A stretch of DNA of 64,000 nucleotides from Mycolicibacterium rhodesiae (GCF_002086695.1 NZ_MVIH01000003.1:62001-126000), one strand, 5' to 3'. Shown: positions 1 through 9,197, numbered from the stretch's first letter. A program made the numbers and translations. Notes: generated from the letters alone by a model not told the origin.

Positions 1-392
1 GTGCCGAGCGCCGGTGGACCGATGCGCTGTGCAACGGGTTGCTGGACGCCGACGTCAACACGATCGAGGGTTGGCGGGTGCTCGGCGCGCTGCGCACCGG
101 TGACGGTTTCACGATGAGCGACATCTCGGCGGCGATGTCGATCCCCCCGCCGACACTGACCCGGATCGTGGACAAGCTCGTCGACTCCGGATTGGTGCTC
201 CGGCGGGTCGACGCGGCGGATCGCAGGCGGGTATTGGTTCACCTGTCGGCGCGCGGTAAGGCCAAGGTGCGCAAGCTGACCAAGCAGGAAGCTGGGCTCA
301 AGGCCGTGCTGGTCGACGAACTGGGCGAGGACAATGCCGCACAGTTCATCCAGACCCTTGCCCGCGTCGGCGACCTGTTTTCCACCCCGTGA
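1..392 (+). CDS. MarR-family regulator, C-terminal part (5' end outside window)
   Basis: The frame is open from the first base and ends at TGA 390-392, so only the last ~130 residues are visible. They form a MarR-type winged helix: a helix-turn-helix around TMSDISAAMSIPPPTLTRIV, followed by the wing with the charged loop DAADRRRVLVHLSARG, which is highly typical of MarR proteins. A C-terminal dimerisation helix follows. MarR proteins are cytoplasmic dimeric repressors, usually released by small phenolic or lipophilic ligands. The next gene, 80 nt downstream on the same strand, encodes an AmiC-like binding protein, so the two may share a small-molecule response. The target is unknown because the upstream region lies outside the window. 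Confidence 0.85.
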   Translation, partial: AERRWTDALCNGLLDADVNTIEGWRVLGALRTGDGFTMSDISAAMSIPPPTLTRIVDKLVDSGLVLRRVDAADRRRVLVHLSARGKAKVRKLTKQEAGLKAVLVDELGEDNAAQFIQTLARVGDLFSTP

Positions 393-472
393 ACGGTCGC
401 GCAACGCGCTAGTAACGCGGCAGGCCGACGATGGGTCGAGGGTGCGGTCGGAAGACAGCTGGATGGAGGTCG

Positions 473-1540
473 ATGGTGCACCAGACACCGGCGATCAACG
501 TCGCCCTGGTCATCCCGCGCTCGGGATCGGCCGGTATCTATGGCCCGTCGTGTGAAGCCTGTGCCGAGCTCGCCATTGCCGACGTCAACGCGACGGCCGG
601 CGTGTTGGGCCGGCCGGTCCATCTGGTTCCGGTGGACGGCAGCAGGCCACCGCCGGTGGTTGCCGCCGACATCGCACGCCTGGTCGACCTCGGCGCGATC
701 GATGCGGTCACCGGCTGGCACATCTCCCCGGTGCGGCAGGCAATCGCCAAGGTGACCGCCGGTCGGGTGCCGTACGTATACGGGCCGCTCTATGAGGGTG
801 GCGAACGCACCGCGGGACTGTTCCTGACCGGTGAGACGCCGTCGCGCCAACTCTTGCCCGCGATGGACTGGATGACGGACCAACACGGCGTCGATCGCTG
901 GATCGTGATCGGGAACGACTACGTCTGGCCCCGGCAGACGGGTGCGGCGGCGGCAGGGCATGCGCGCGCCAAAGGCAAACCCCTGGCCGGCGAGATCTAC
1001 GTCCCGCTGGGAACCGAGGACTTCTCGGCCACGCTGCGTCACGTCGAGAGCAGTGGCGCGACCGGGGTGGTCTTGTTGCTCGTCGGACGTGACGGGGTGA
1101 TGTTCAACCGGCAGTTCGCCGAGGTCGGGCTGGACGCCGCCGTGCCCCGGCTGAGCCCGCACGTCGAAGAGAACATGCTGATGGCCAGTGGCAGCGAGAG
1201 CAACCGGGGGTTGTTCGCGGCGGCCGGCTATTTCGAAGCGCTTCACACCACCGCCAGCCTGGAGTTCGCCGCGCACTACTACGCCACCTTCGGCCCGGCC
1301 GCACCGGCACTCAACAGCATCGGAGAGTCTTGCTACGAGGCGATCACCTTGCTGATCGCACTGGTGTCGCGGGCCGGTTCCCTGGCGGTGCCCGACCTGA
1401 CCGCGGCGGCGGTCGGCCTGACCTACATCAGCCCGCGCGGTGAAGTCACGATGCGTGGCAACCAGATGAGCCAGGACGTGTATGTCGCCGAGGCGATCGA
1501 CCTCGATTTCGAGATCCGGGCGCGCATCTCTGCGGCCTGA
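473..1540 (+). CDS. AmiC/UrtA-like substrate-binding protein without signal peptide
   Basis: About 355 residues with the type I periplasmic-binding fold of amide/urea sensors (AmiC, UrtA, branched-chain amino acid binding proteins). It opens with a first strand NVALVIPRSGSAGIYGPSC and carries the family-like segments PYVYGPLYEGGE and IVIGNDYVWPRQTG. There is no signal peptide or lipobox, so it is predicted to be cytoplasmic, as AmiC of the Pseudomonas amidase operon is. No permease or ATPase gene is adjacent. The start was chosen at ATG 473, preceded by GGAGG at 465-469; GTG 476 gives better spacing and is an alternative. An upstream in-frame ATG at 431 would add a basic, non-family N-terminus. 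Ligand and partner are unknown. Confidence 0.75.
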   Translation: MVHQTPAINVALVIPRSGSAGIYGPSCEACAELAIADVNATAGVLGRPVHLVPVDGSRPPPVVAADIARLVDLGAIDAVTGWHISPVRQAIAKVTAGRVPYVYGPLYEGGERTAGLFLTGETPSRQLLPAMDWMTDQHGVDRWIVIGNDYVWPRQTGAAAAGHARAKGKPLAGEIYVPLGTEDFSATLRHVESSGATGVVLLLVGRDGVMFNRQFAEVGLDAAVPRLSPHVEENMLMASGSESNRGLFAAAGYFEALHTTASLEFAAHYYATFGPAAPALNSIGESCYEAITLLIALVSRAGSLAVPDLTAAAVGLTYISPRGEVTMRGNQMSQDVYVAEAIDLDFEIRARISAA

Positions 1541-1594
1541 ACCCAAATTCTGGTGTCAAAAGCCTCTTGGATGCTGCCCCGAATATTCGTTAAA

Positions 1595-1615
1595 GTTGAG
1601 CGGAACAGACTCAAC
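1595..1615 (+). promoter_or_regulatory. HAIR operator (HspR binding site) upstream of clpB
   Basis: A 21-bp inverted repeat with arms GTTGAGC and ACTCAAC around a 7-bp spacer matches the HAIR consensus CTTGAGT-N7-ACTCAAG except at the outer bases. It lies about 85 bp upstream of the clpB start. HspR is known to repress dnaK and clpB through this element in actinobacteria and to release it on heat shock. A TTGACG hexamer (1617-1622), a possible -35, begins two bases after the repeat. Confidence 0.85.
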
Positions 1616-1700
1616 CTTGACGACGTTGAAGAAGGCGACAAGCATTTTGCCGTGCCCTGCCGACTGTCCGCGGGCACGGTCTGACCGAAAGTGAGGTGTC

Positions 1701-4247
1701 GTGGATTCTTTCAACCCGACAACCAAGACTCAGGCGGCACTGACCGCCGCGTTGCAAGCTGCCAGTGCGGCAGGCAACCCGGAGATCAGGCCTGCCCACC
1801 TGCTGTTGGCGCTGCTCACGCAGGCCGACGGCATCGCTGCGCCGTTGCTCGAGGCTGTCGGTGTCGATCCCGCCACGATCCGCACCGAAGCGCAGCGGCT
1901 GGTCGACCGGCTGCCGTCGAGCAGCGGTGCGACCTCGCAGCCCCAGCTCTCCCGTGAGTCGCTGGCGGCGATCACCGCCGCCCAGCAGCTCGCTACCGAG
2001 ATGGACGACGAATACGTCTCCACTGAACACCTGATGGTCGGTCTCGCCACCGGCGACTCCGACACTGCCAAGTTGCTCACCGGGCACGGGGCCTCCCCCC
2101 AGGCGCTGCGCGACGCGTTCGTCAAGGTCCGCGGCAGTGCCCGGGTCACCAGCCCGGACCCCGAGGCCAGCTACCAGGCGTTGGAGAAGTACTCCACCGA
2201 TCTGACCGCACGCGCTCGGGAGGGCAAGCTCGACCCGGTCATCGGCCGAGACACCGAGATTCGCCGTGTCATCCAGGTACTGAGCCGGCGCACCAAGAAC
2301 AACCCGGTGCTGATCGGCGAGCCCGGCGTCGGCAAGACCGCGATCGTCGAGGGCCTGGCGCAGCGGGTCGTCGCCGGCGACGTGCCGGAGAGCCTGCGCG
2401 ACAAGACCGTCATCTCCCTGGACCTGGGGTCGATGGTGGCCGGGGCCAAGTACCGCGGTGAATTCGAGGAGCGGCTCAAGGCCGTGCTCGACGACATCAA
2501 GAACTCGGCCGGGCAGATCATCACCTTCATCGACGAGCTGCACACCATCGTCGGCGCCGGTGCCACCGGTGAAGGCGCGATGGATGCGGGCAACATGATC
2601 AAGCCGATGCTGGCCCGTGGCGAGCTGCGGCTGGTCGGTGCGACCACCCTCGACGAGTACCGCAAGTACATCGAGAAGGACGCCGCCCTGGAGCGCCGGT
2701 TCCAGCAGGTGCTGGTCGGCGAACCGTCGGTCGACGACACCGTCGGCATCCTGCGCGGGCTCAAGGACCGCTACGAGGTCCACCACGGCGTGCGTATCAC
2801 CGACTCGGCGCTGGTGGCGGCAGCCACGCTGTCCGACCGCTACATCACCTCGCGCTTCCTGCCCGACAAGGCCATCGACCTGGTCGACGAGGCGGCGTCT
2901 CGCTTGCGCATGGAGATCGACTCGCGACCCGTCGAGATCGACGAGGTCGAGCGGATCGTCCGCCGCCTCGAGATCGAGGAGATGGCGCTGGCGAAGGAAT
3001 CCGACGACGCGTCCAAGGACCGCCTCGACAAGCTGCGGGCCGAATTGGCCGACAAGAAGGAGCAATTGGCCGAGCTGACCACCCGGTGGCAGAACGAGAA
3101 GAACGCGATCGACGTCGTGCGCGACTTCACCGAGCAACTCGACAAGCTGCGCGGTGAGGCCGACCGGGCCGAGCGTGACGGCGATCTGGCCAAGGCCGCC
3201 GAACTCCGTTACGGCCGCATCCCCGAGGTCGAGAAGAAGCTCGACGCGGCGCTGCCGGTGGCCGAAGCCCGCGAGAACGTGATGCTCAAGGAGGAGGTCG
3301 GACCCGACGACATCGCCGACGTGGTGTCGGCGTGGACCGGTATCCCGGCAGGCCGGATGCTCGAAGGCGAGACCGCCAAGCTGCTGCGGATGGAGTCCGA
3401 GCTGGGCAAGCGGGTCGTCGGACAGGTCAAGGCCGTGCAGGCCGTCTCGGATGCGGTGCGCCGCACCAGGGCCGGAGTGGCCGACCCGAACCGCCCGACG
3501 GGCTCGTTCATGTTCCTCGGGCCGACCGGTGTCGGTAAGACCGAACTCGCAAAAGCGTTGGCGGAGTTCCTGTTCGACGATGAGCGGGCCATGATCCGCA
3601 TCGACATGAGCGAGTACGGCGAGAAGCACTCCGTCGCCCGGCTCGTCGGTGCGCCTCCCGGGTACATCGGCTACGACCAGGGCGGCCAGCTGACCGAAGC
3701 GGTGCGCAGACGGCCCTACTCGGTGGTGCTGTTCGACGAGGTCGAGAAGGCGCATCCGGACGTGTTCGACGTCCTGCTCGCCGTGCTCGACGAGGGCAGG
3801 CTGACCGATGGTCAGGGCCGCACGGTCGACTTCCGCAACACCATCCTGGTGCTCACGAGCAACCTCGGCGCCGGTGGCACCGAGGAGCAGGTGATGGCGG
3901 CGGTGCGCTCGGCGTTCAAGCCCGAGTTCATCAACCGGCTCGACGACGTGATCGTCTTCGACGCCCTGCAGCCCGACGAGTTGGTGTCGATCGTCGACAT
4001 CCAGCTGGCTCAGCTGCAGAAGCGCCTTAGCCAGCGGCGCCTCACCCTCGAGGTGTCGTTGCCTGCCAAGCAGTGGCTTGCCGAGCGCGGGTTCGACCCG
4101 CTCTACGGCGCCCGGCCGCTGCGCCGGCTGATCCAGCAGGCGATCGGCGACCAGCTGGCCAAGCTGTTGCTGGCCGGTGAGGTGCATGACGGCGACGTCG
4201 TGCCGGTCAACGTCAGTCCGGACGGCGAGTCGCTGATCCTCGGCTGA
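1701..4247 (+). CDS. clpB: ATP-dependent disaggregase chaperone ClpB
   Basis: An 848-residue Hsp100 ATPase, the same length as the M. tuberculosis protein. Order of domains: Clp N-domain (~1-150), AAA+ module 1 with Walker A GEPGVGKT at residues 206-213 and Walker [11 protein letters not shown], a coiled-coil M-domain (~400-525, rich in E/K/A), and AAA+ module 2 with Walker A GPTGVGKT at ~607 and [11 protein letters not shown]. ClpB works with DnaK/DnaJ/GrpE to extract polypeptides from aggregates in the cytoplasm. The start is GTG 1701, preceded by GAAAGTGAGG. The HAIR operator upstream predicts HspR-controlled heat induction. A strong hairpin follows the stop. No anomaly seen. Confidence 0.98.
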   Translation: MDSFNPTTKTQAALTAALQAASAAGNPEIRPAHLLLALLTQADGIAAPLLEAVGVDPATIRTEAQRLVDRLPSSSGATSQPQLSRESLAAITAAQQLATEMDDEYVSTEHLMVGLATGDSDTAKLLTGHGASPQALRDAFVKVRGSARVTSPDPEASYQALEKYSTDLTARAREGKLDPVIGRDTEIRRVIQVLSRRTKNNPVLIGEPGVGKTAIVEGLAQRVVAGDVPESLRDKTVISLDLGSMVAGAKYRGEFEERLKAVLDDIKNSAGQIITFIDELHTIVGAGATGEGAMDAGNMIKPMLARGELRLVGATTLDEYRKYIEKDAALERRFQQVLVGEPSVDDTVGILRGLKDRYEVHHGVRITDSALVAAATLSDRYITSRFLPDKAIDLVDEAASRLRMEIDSRPVEIDEVERIVRRLEIEEMALAKESDDASKDRLDKLRAELADKKEQLAELTTRWQNEKNAIDVVRDFTEQLDKLRGEADRAERDGDLAKAAELRYGRIPEVEKKLDAALPVAEARENVMLKEEVGPDDIADVVSAWTGIPAGRMLEGETAKLLRMESELGKRVVGQVKAVQAVSDAVRRTRAGVADPNRPTGSFMFLGPTGVGKTELAKALAEFLFDDERAMIRIDMSEYGEKHSVARLVGAPPGYIGYDQGGQLTEAVRRRPYSVVLFDEVEKAHPDVFDVLLAVLDEGRLTDGQGRTVDFRNTILVLTSNLGAGGTEEQVMAAVRSAFKPEFINRLDDVIVFDALQPDELVSIVDIQLAQLQKRLSQRRLTLEVSLPAKQWLAERGFDPLYGARPLRRLIQQAIGDQLAKLLLAGEVHDGDVVPVNVSPDGESLILG

Positions 4248-4255
4248 CTTCTCTG

Positions 4256-4317
4256 CGCGAGCAGACGCAAAGGTCCCCACACCACGGCGTGTCGGGGACC
4301 TTTTGCGTCTGCTCGCG
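4256..4317. terminator. Long bidirectional hairpin between clpB and the TetR gene
   Basis: A left arm of about 23 bases (4256-4278) pairs with 4294-4317 with a single bulged T. An inner ACAC/GTGT step closes a small loop. It sits in the 70-bp gap between two convergent genes and abuts the stop codon of the TetR gene at 4318. An AAA/TTTT step in the stem gives a short U run. It is probably a terminator for both strands. Confidence 0.8.
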
Positions 4318-4872
4318 TTATGCGTCCGGCATACCCAGCGCGGCGAGTGCGCCGGTGACCGTCGCCTCTCGAAGCCGCCGCTGTGAACTGTCCGGAAATT
4401 GAAGGCAGCAATCCTGCAGACCGCCGAACGCGATGACGCCGCGGGCCGACTGCTCCAGCGTGGGGCGTGAACCGAACACCAACCGGCACAGCCGCTCTCG
4501 CCATGCCAGCAGCGTGTCGATCAAGCCGAGGTCGGCCAGCGTGGTCAGCTCAGTCACCACCAGCATCAGGTCGGCTCGGTGCCGGTAGTGGAAGTCGAAG
4601 TAGCCCTCGAGCAGTTCGCGAGGGGTGGCGCGGGCGGCCGGCGCGCGGTTCTCCTGCTCGGTGACGAAGCGCTCGCCCTCGTCGATCAGCGGCTGCAGAA
4701 TGCTGCGGACGAGGTCTTCGCGGGACTTGAAGTGGTAGTACAGCGCGGGCTTGGTGATGCCGAGCCGGTCGGCGATGTCCTGCAGGCTGGTGCGTTGCAC
4801 ACCCTTCTGGCCGAACAACTCCCGGGCGACGTCCTGGATCCGTTCGCGCGTTCCTGACGCGGGCCTGCTCAC
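4318..4872 (-). CDS. TetR-family transcriptional regulator
   Basis: 184 residues with an N-terminal TetR DNA-binding domain: RERIQDVARELFGQKG, the helix-turn-helix TSLQDIADRLGITKPALYYH and the FKSREDLV tail that is diagnostic of the family. The C-terminal half is a variable ligand/dimerisation domain. The gene is divergent from an FAD monooxygenase 86 bp away and is likely to repress it and itself. The start is GTG 4870-4872. Reading the minus strand, a TAGGGT hexamer (4879-4884) lies 6 nt upstream, so a leaderless transcript is likely. The ligand is not predictable, but the neighbour suggests an aromatic or other hydroxylatable compound. Confidence 0.9.
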   Translation of the reverse strand: MSRPASGTRERIQDVARELFGQKGVQRTSLQDIADRLGITKPALYYHFKSREDLVRSILQPLIDEGERFVTEQENRAPAARATPRELLEGYFDFHYRHRADLMLVVTELTTLADLGLIDTLLAWRERLCRLVFGSRPTLEQSARGVIAFGGLQDCCLQFPDSSQRRLREATVTGALAALGMPDA

Positions 4873-4881
4873 GTGACCACC

Positions 4882-4940
4882 CTAACTGACCGATTGTTAA
4901 GTAAGCTCGCGAAGGATATGCTTACCGACCGTTAAGTAAG
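4882..4940. promoter_or_regulatory. Paired operator sites in the TetR/monooxygenase divergent promoter
   Basis: Two related sites lie in the divergent gap: 4882-4905 and 4921-4940. They share the sequence GACCG followed by TTAAGTAAG (with 3 extra bases in the first) in the same orientation, and each is an imperfect palindrome (CTAAC...GTTAAG and CTTAC...GTAAG). The first overlaps the leaderless -10 of the TetR gene (4879-4884). The layout fits autorepression plus control of the monooxygenase. Confidence 0.6.
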
Positions 4941-4958
4941 TGAAGTGGAGGCAAACCA

Positions 4959-6176
4959 ATGCGCGTGCTCGTCTCAGGTGCCAGCATCGCCGGACCTGTC
5001 CTGGCCTACTGGCTCACTCGCCGCGGCTTCGACGTCACCGTCGTCGAACGCGCTGCGGCACTGCGTAAGACCGGCGGTCACGCGGTCGACCTGTTCCGGC
5101 CCGCGATGGAGATCTCCGAACGTATGGGGGTGATCGACCAGGTCCGGGCTCGCGCGACCGGCACGACTCGGATGATCCTGCAACGCACCGACGGGCGTCC
5201 TCCGGTCGACGTGGACTACCTGAAACTGGTCGGCGTCATCTCGGACCGGCACGTCGAGATCATGCGTGACGACCTGAGCCAGATCTACTACGACGCCGGT
5301 CGTGACGACGTCGAGTATCTGTTCGGCGACCAGATCACCGCGATCGCCGACGACGACACCGTGGACTTCGTCAACGCCGGTCGGCGCCGCTACGACATCG
5401 TCGTCGGTGCGGACGGACTGCATTCCGGTGTGCGCCAACTCGTCTTCGGTCCCGACGCTGGACACAGCCGGTTCCTCGGCGGCTACCTTGCGGTGCTGTC
5501 GGTGCCGAAAAGCCTTGCGCGCGATGGTGAAATGACGAACTTCATCGACACCCGCCGCTGGGCGATGATCTATACGACCGACCACCTCGACGATGCTCGC
5601 GCGGTGTTCCTGTTTCGGCCCGAACAACCGCTGGACTATCACCATCGTGACGACGCACGGCAGCGAGTGCTGCTGCGCACCGCGTTCGCCGGCCTCAACC
5701 CGACCGTCGATCGCTGGCTCGCCGAACTCGACGGTCCAGGCTCCTTCTACTTCGACTCGATCACCCAACTGGAGCTGACCAGTTGGTCGCGGGGCCGGGT
5801 CACGCTGGTCGGCGACGCGGGGTACTGCCCTGGACCCGCCGTCGGCGGCAGCACCAGCCTGGCGGTGCTCGGTGCCTACGTGCTGGCCGGTGAACTCGAG
5901 CGGGCCGGGGGCGACCACATCACGGCGTTCGCCGCGTACGAGGCGGTGATGGCCGACCCGGTGCGGCACAGCCGCGCGTTCGCCCGCACGGTGGCCAAGA
6001 GTCTGGTGCCGCGTTCGGAATTCGGGGTGTGGGCGCTGGTCACCGCCGGCCGCACCCTCGACGCGCTCCCGGCCGGTCTGACCAGGGCAGTCGCCAAGCT
6101 CAACAGCAGCGGCGTCCGGTTGTACGACGCCATGAGCTATCCCGACTACCCGGTGCCCGCCTCCGCTGTGGATTGA
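4959..6176 (+). CDS. FAD-dependent monooxygenase (PHBH/aromatic hydroxylase family)
   Basis: 405 residues. The N-terminal FAD-binding Rossmann motif reads GASIAGPVLAYWL with an acidic end to strand 2 (VTVVER), the mid-protein DG motif reads VVGADGLHSGVR, and the GD motif reads LVGDAGYCPGPAVGG near residue 285. These are the three signatures of class A flavoprotein hydroxylases, which use NAD(P)H and O2 to hydroxylate or oxygenate small organic substrates. No membrane segment is visible. Start ATG 4959 has GTGGAGG about 6 nt upstream. It is divergently paired with a TetR regulator and operator sites, so expression is probably substrate-induced. The substrate is unknown. Confidence 0.88.
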   Translation: MRVLVSGASIAGPVLAYWLTRRGFDVTVVERAAALRKTGGHAVDLFRPAMEISERMGVIDQVRARATGTTRMILQRTDGRPPVDVDYLKLVGVISDRHVEIMRDDLSQIYYDAGRDDVEYLFGDQITAIADDDTVDFVNAGRRRYDIVVGADGLHSGVRQLVFGPDAGHSRFLGGYLAVLSVPKSLARDGEMTNFIDTRRWAMIYTTDHLDDARAVFLFRPEQPLDYHHRDDARQRVLLRTAFAGLNPTVDRWLAELDGPGSFYFDSITQLELTSWSRGRVTLVGDAGYCPGPAVGGSTSLAVLGAYVLAGELERAGGDHITAFAAYEAVMADPVRHSRAFARTVAKSLVPRSEFGVWALVTAGRTLDALPAGLTRAVAKLNSSGVRLYDAMSYPDYPVPASAVD

Positions 6177-6283
6177 TGGTGCCGGCCGGAAATGCGCGGA
6201 CCCGCCGAGGCGACCGGCCCGTAATAGGTCTGTGACCTGCTGGAGTTCTCGCTTCCGGGCAGTGAGCAGATACGCTAGGGCTA

Positions 6284-7069
6284 ATGGTTCCGTTCTGGTT
6301 CACGCTGTCCGCGCTCTGCTTCGTGGGTGCGGCGGTGCTGTTGTACGTCGACATCGGTCGTCGACGTGGTCTGGGCCGCCGCCGTAAGTCGTGGGCGCGG
6401 TCGCACGGGTTCGACTTCGAACCCGAGTCCGCCGAGATCATCGACCGCTGGAAGCGCGGGGTGATGTCCACCGTCGGCGATGTCACCGCCCGCAATGTGG
6501 TGCTCGGGCAGATCCGCGGTGAAGCGGTCTACATCTTCGATCTCGAAGATGTAGCCACCGTGATCGCGCTGCACCGCAAGGTCGGCACCAACGTGGTGAT
6601 GGATCTGCGTCTCAAGGGCATCGCCGAGCCGCGGGAGAGCGACGTCTGGCTGCTCGGCGCCATCGGCCCGCGGATGGTCTATTCGACCAACCTCGACGCT
6701 GCCCGCCGGGCCTGCGATCGCCGGATGGTGACGTTCGCCCATACCGCGCCGGACTGCGCCGAGATCATGTGGAACGAGCAGAACTGGACGCTGGTCTCCA
6801 TGCCGATCTCGTCCACCCGCGCCCAGTGGGATGAAGGCTTGCGCACCGTGCGGCAGTTCAATGACCTGCTGCGGGTGCTGCCCCCGACCGTGCAGCCTGC
6901 GCTGACTCAATCCGCCGGGCGGCGCAACGCCTCCCCGGGTCGCCCGCTGGCCCCCGCAGGGCGCCGGGAACTGCCGCCGGGACACGTTGACGCTCCGCCT
7001 CCGATGCGCCCGCAGCAGCCGCGCGGTGTCGGCCAGCCTGGCACTCAGGCTCCCAACTACCAGCGCTGA
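6284..7069 (+). CDS. ttfA: TtfA-like trehalose monomycolate transport factor
   Basis: 261 residues: a single N-terminal membrane helix (~4-25, FWFTLSALCFVGAAVLLY) followed by a basic stretch and a soluble cytoplasmic domain (~40-205), then a disordered Pro/Arg-rich tail (~205-261). Sequence type and position next to pyrE match Rv0383c/TtfA, the accessory factor that associates with MmpL3 and is needed to move trehalose monomycolate to the mycomembrane. Start ATG 6284 lies 7 nt after the hexamer TACGCT (6271-6276), a leaderless -10 arrangement. An SDR and pyrE follow closely. Orthology is recalled from gene order and protein layout, not computed. Confidence 0.8.
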   Translation: MVPFWFTLSALCFVGAAVLLYVDIGRRRGLGRRRKSWARSHGFDFEPESAEIIDRWKRGVMSTVGDVTARNVVLGQIRGEAVYIFDLEDVATVIALHRKVGTNVVMDLRLKGIAEPRESDVWLLGAIGPRMVYSTNLDAARRACDRRMVTFAHTAPDCAEIMWNEQNWTLVSMPISSTRAQWDEGLRTVRQFNDLLRVLPPTVQPALTQSAGRRNASPGRPLAPAGRRELPPGHVDAPPPMRPQQPRGVGQPGTQAPNYQR

Positions 7070-7086
7070 CCCGGTAGGGTCGCGGC

Positions 7087-7863
7087 GTGCCCCGTCCAGT
7101 CGCCCTGATCACCGGCCCCACCGCGGGCCTTGGTGCGGGCTACGCCCGCCGCTACGCGCGGGACGGCTACAACCTCGTACTGGTCGCCCGCTCCGTGGAC
7201 CGACTCTCCGACCTCGCCACCGAGCTGAGGGCCGCCCACGGTGTCGATGTCGAGGTACTGCCCGCCGATCTCACTGAGGCCACCGACCGCGCCCGAGTCG
7301 CCGACCGGCTGGCCGCCGGGGTGCAGGTGCTGGTGAACAACGCCGGGTTCGGCACGTCCGGTGAATTCTGGACCGCCGACCCGGCCCAGCTGCAGGCCCA
7401 GCTCGACGTCAACGTCACCGCCGTCATGCACTTCACCCGTGCGGCCCTGCCGTCGATGATCGAGGCCGGGTCGGGCACCGTGATCAACATCGCCAGTGTC
7501 GCCGGGCTGCTGTCGGGTCGTGGGTCCACCTACTCTGCGTCGAAGGCCTGGGTCGTGTCGTTCACCGAAGGGCTCGCCAACGGTATCGCCGGCACCGGTG
7601 TGAGTATCCATGCGGTCTGCCCGGGATTCGTGCACACCGAATTCCATGAGCGCGCCGGCATCGACATGAAGTCGATCCCGAACATCTTGTGGCTGAACGT
7701 CGATGACGTTGTCGCCGAGAGCCTGGCCGATGTGGCCAAGGGCAAGGTCATCAGCATTCCCGGCCTGCAGTACAAGGTACTGACCTCGGTGGGCCGGCTG
7801 GTTCCGCGGGGCCTGGTCCGCGCGGTCAACAATACGATGGGAAGAGGCCGTGGCCGCACCTGA
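7087..7863 (+). CDS. Short-chain dehydrogenase/reductase
   Basis: 258 residues of classical SDR fold: cofactor loop TGPTAGLGAGYA (variant of TGxxxGxG), NNAGFG, the catalytic Ser in NIASVAGLLS, and YSASK with catalytic Tyr and Lys. It resembles actinobacterial DltE/YqjQ-type SDRs that reduce carbonyls with NAD(P)H; the substrate is unknown. GTG 7087 lies 6 nt after TAGGGT (7075-7080), so an internal leaderless promoter may supplement read-through from ttfA 17 nt upstream. Its 3' end overlaps the pyrE start by 14 nt, indicating translational coupling. Confidence 0.88.
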   Translation: MPRPVALITGPTAGLGAGYARRYARDGYNLVLVARSVDRLSDLATELRAAHGVDVEVLPADLTEATDRARVADRLAAGVQVLVNNAGFGTSGEFWTADPAQLQAQLDVNVTAVMHFTRAALPSMIEAGSGTVINIASVAGLLSGRGSTYSASKAWVVSFTEGLANGIAGTGVSIHAVCPGFVHTEFHERAGIDMKSIPNILWLNVDDVVAESLADVAKGKVISIPGLQYKVLTSVGRLVPRGLVRAVNNTMGRGRGRT

Positions 7864-8410
7864 ACTCAACGCCACCGAACGCGCCGAACTCGCCGAGCTG
7901 GTTCGCCAGCTGTCTGTGGTGTTCGGCCGGGTGACCCTGTCATCGGGCAAGGAGGCCGACTACTACGTCGACTTGCGCCGCGCCACCTTGCATCACCGGG
8001 CCGCGCCGCTGATCGGTCGGCTGATGCGCGAACTGACCGCGGACTGGGATTACGCGGCCGTAGGTGGGCTGACCATGGGTGCCGACCCGGTCGCAAGCGC
8101 GGTCATGCACGCTCCGGGCCGTCCCATCGACGCATTCGTGGTACGCAAAGCGGTGAAAAGCCATGGGATGCAACGTCTGATCGAAGGCGCGGAGGTGTCG
8201 GGAAAGCGAGTGCTGGTGGTCGAGGACACCAGCACCACCGGCGGTTCGGCGCTGACCGCCGTGCAGAGTGTGCGCGAGGCGGGTGGGACCGTCGTCGGTG
8301 TTGCGACGGTGGTTGACCGGGCAACGGGGGCGGCCGAGGCGATCGAGGCCGAAGGGGTGCCCTACCGAAGCCTGCTGGGTCTGGCCGACCTGGGCCTGCC
8401 GACCACCTGA
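7850..8410 (+). CDS. pyrE: Orotate phosphoribosyltransferase
   Basis: 186 residues. It transfers ribose phosphate from PRPP to orotate, giving OMP in pyrimidine synthesis. The PRPP-binding motif reads VLVVEDTSTTGGSALTA. Segments GRVTLSSGKEADYYVDLRRA and GLTMGADPVASAV match mycobacterial PyrE closely. GTG 7850 is preceded by GGAAGAGG inside the end of the SDR gene. A small downstream gene begins 9 nt after the stop. The length is normal for the family. Confidence 0.96.
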   Translation: MAAPELNATERAELAELVRQLSVVFGRVTLSSGKEADYYVDLRRATLHHRAAPLIGRLMRELTADWDYAAVGGLTMGADPVASAVMHAPGRPIDAFVVRKAVKSHGMQRLIEGAEVSGKRVLVVEDTSTTGGSALTAVQSVREAGGTVVGVATVVDRATGAAEAIEAEGVPYRSLLGLADLGLPTT

Positions 8411-8419
8411 TACCTCAAG

Positions 8420-9196
8420 GTGAAAAACGACGAGGAGCCCATCGAGGCTTGGGAATGGCAGTGGGATGACGTCGTCGACGTGATCTGCGCCGGCGCGGGT
8501 CCCGGCGCTCTCGCCCACGCGATCAGCTGCGCCGATCACGATCTGGACGTCGAGATCGCTGATGCTGAGATCCCCTGGCAGGCAATGGACCCGGACACCG
8601 CTGCCTATCTGGAATCGATGACCGAGGACCTCGGGTTGACCGGTACGCCGGCCCGGGATCTCGAGCTCACGGCGGTTCGGGCTCAGCCCGTGCCGGTCAA
8701 GACCGATCGCCGCGCCACGATCGAACCATTCTTCGGCTCTCGGCTGCGCGACTGGTCGGTGCGCTGCCTCGCCTCGCCGTTCGGCGTGATCTACAGCCAG
8801 GTTCCCGACATCATGACGCCGATGCGCGCCGACTCCGCCGAGACAGTCCGGGTCGCGGTGCTTGGCGACTACCAGCCCGACTCGGAGCGCCCCGGTCTTG
8901 CGCTGGCCGAGTGGCTGCGTGGGCAGGCCGAGGCGCGCGATATCTACGGTGCGCCCGGTACGGTGTTGCAGCGGTTGATCTTTGAGCACGGGCGCATCGC
9001 GGGTGCGGAATTGGCCAGCCCGGAACGGACGCGACTGGTGCGTGCGACTGCGGGCGTGGCGCTGTCGGTCGGACCGTTGCCCGCCGAGACGGACTGGCCT
9101 GTCCAAACTGAACTTGCCGACGGTGCACAGGTCGCGGTGGTGAGTCGTACAGCCAGTCGATTCGGTCGCGTCGAATTGCTGTACAGCGTCTTCTGA
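8420..9196 (+). CDS. Hypothetical Rossmann-like protein (Rv0381c-type)
   Basis: 258 residues. A nucleotide-binding-like strand-loop-helix VDVICAGAGPGALAHAIS followed by LDVEIADAE resembles the N-terminus of FAD/NAD-dependent oxidoreductases. The rest lacks the later FAD motifs, and the acidic first 20 residues are unusual. Position directly after pyrE matches M. tuberculosis Rv0381c, a conserved hypothetical. Start is GTG 8420; the leader is only 9 nt and no strong ribosome site is visible, so the start is uncertain. It ends one base before a convergent gene. Function unknown; a degenerate flavoprotein is one possibility. Confidence 0.7.
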   Translation: MKNDEEPIEAWEWQWDDVVDVICAGAGPGALAHAISCADHDLDVEIADAEIPWQAMDPDTAAYLESMTEDLGLTGTPARDLELTAVRAQPVPVKTDRRATIEPFFGSRLRDWSVRCLASPFGVIYSQVPDIMTPMRADSAETVRVAVLGDYQPDSERPGLALAEWLRGQAEARDIYGAPGTVLQRLIFEHGRIAGAELASPERTRLVRATAGVALSVGPLPAETDWPVQTELADGAQVAVVSRTASRFGRVELLYSVF

Positions 9197-9197
9197 A

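Noticed and set aside
1611..4280. Very long open frame on the minus strand opposite clpB (~889 codons)
   Set aside because: High-GC codon bias in clpB leaves the antisense frame open; the translation is rich in Arg, His, Gln and Val with no domain, and no start signal.
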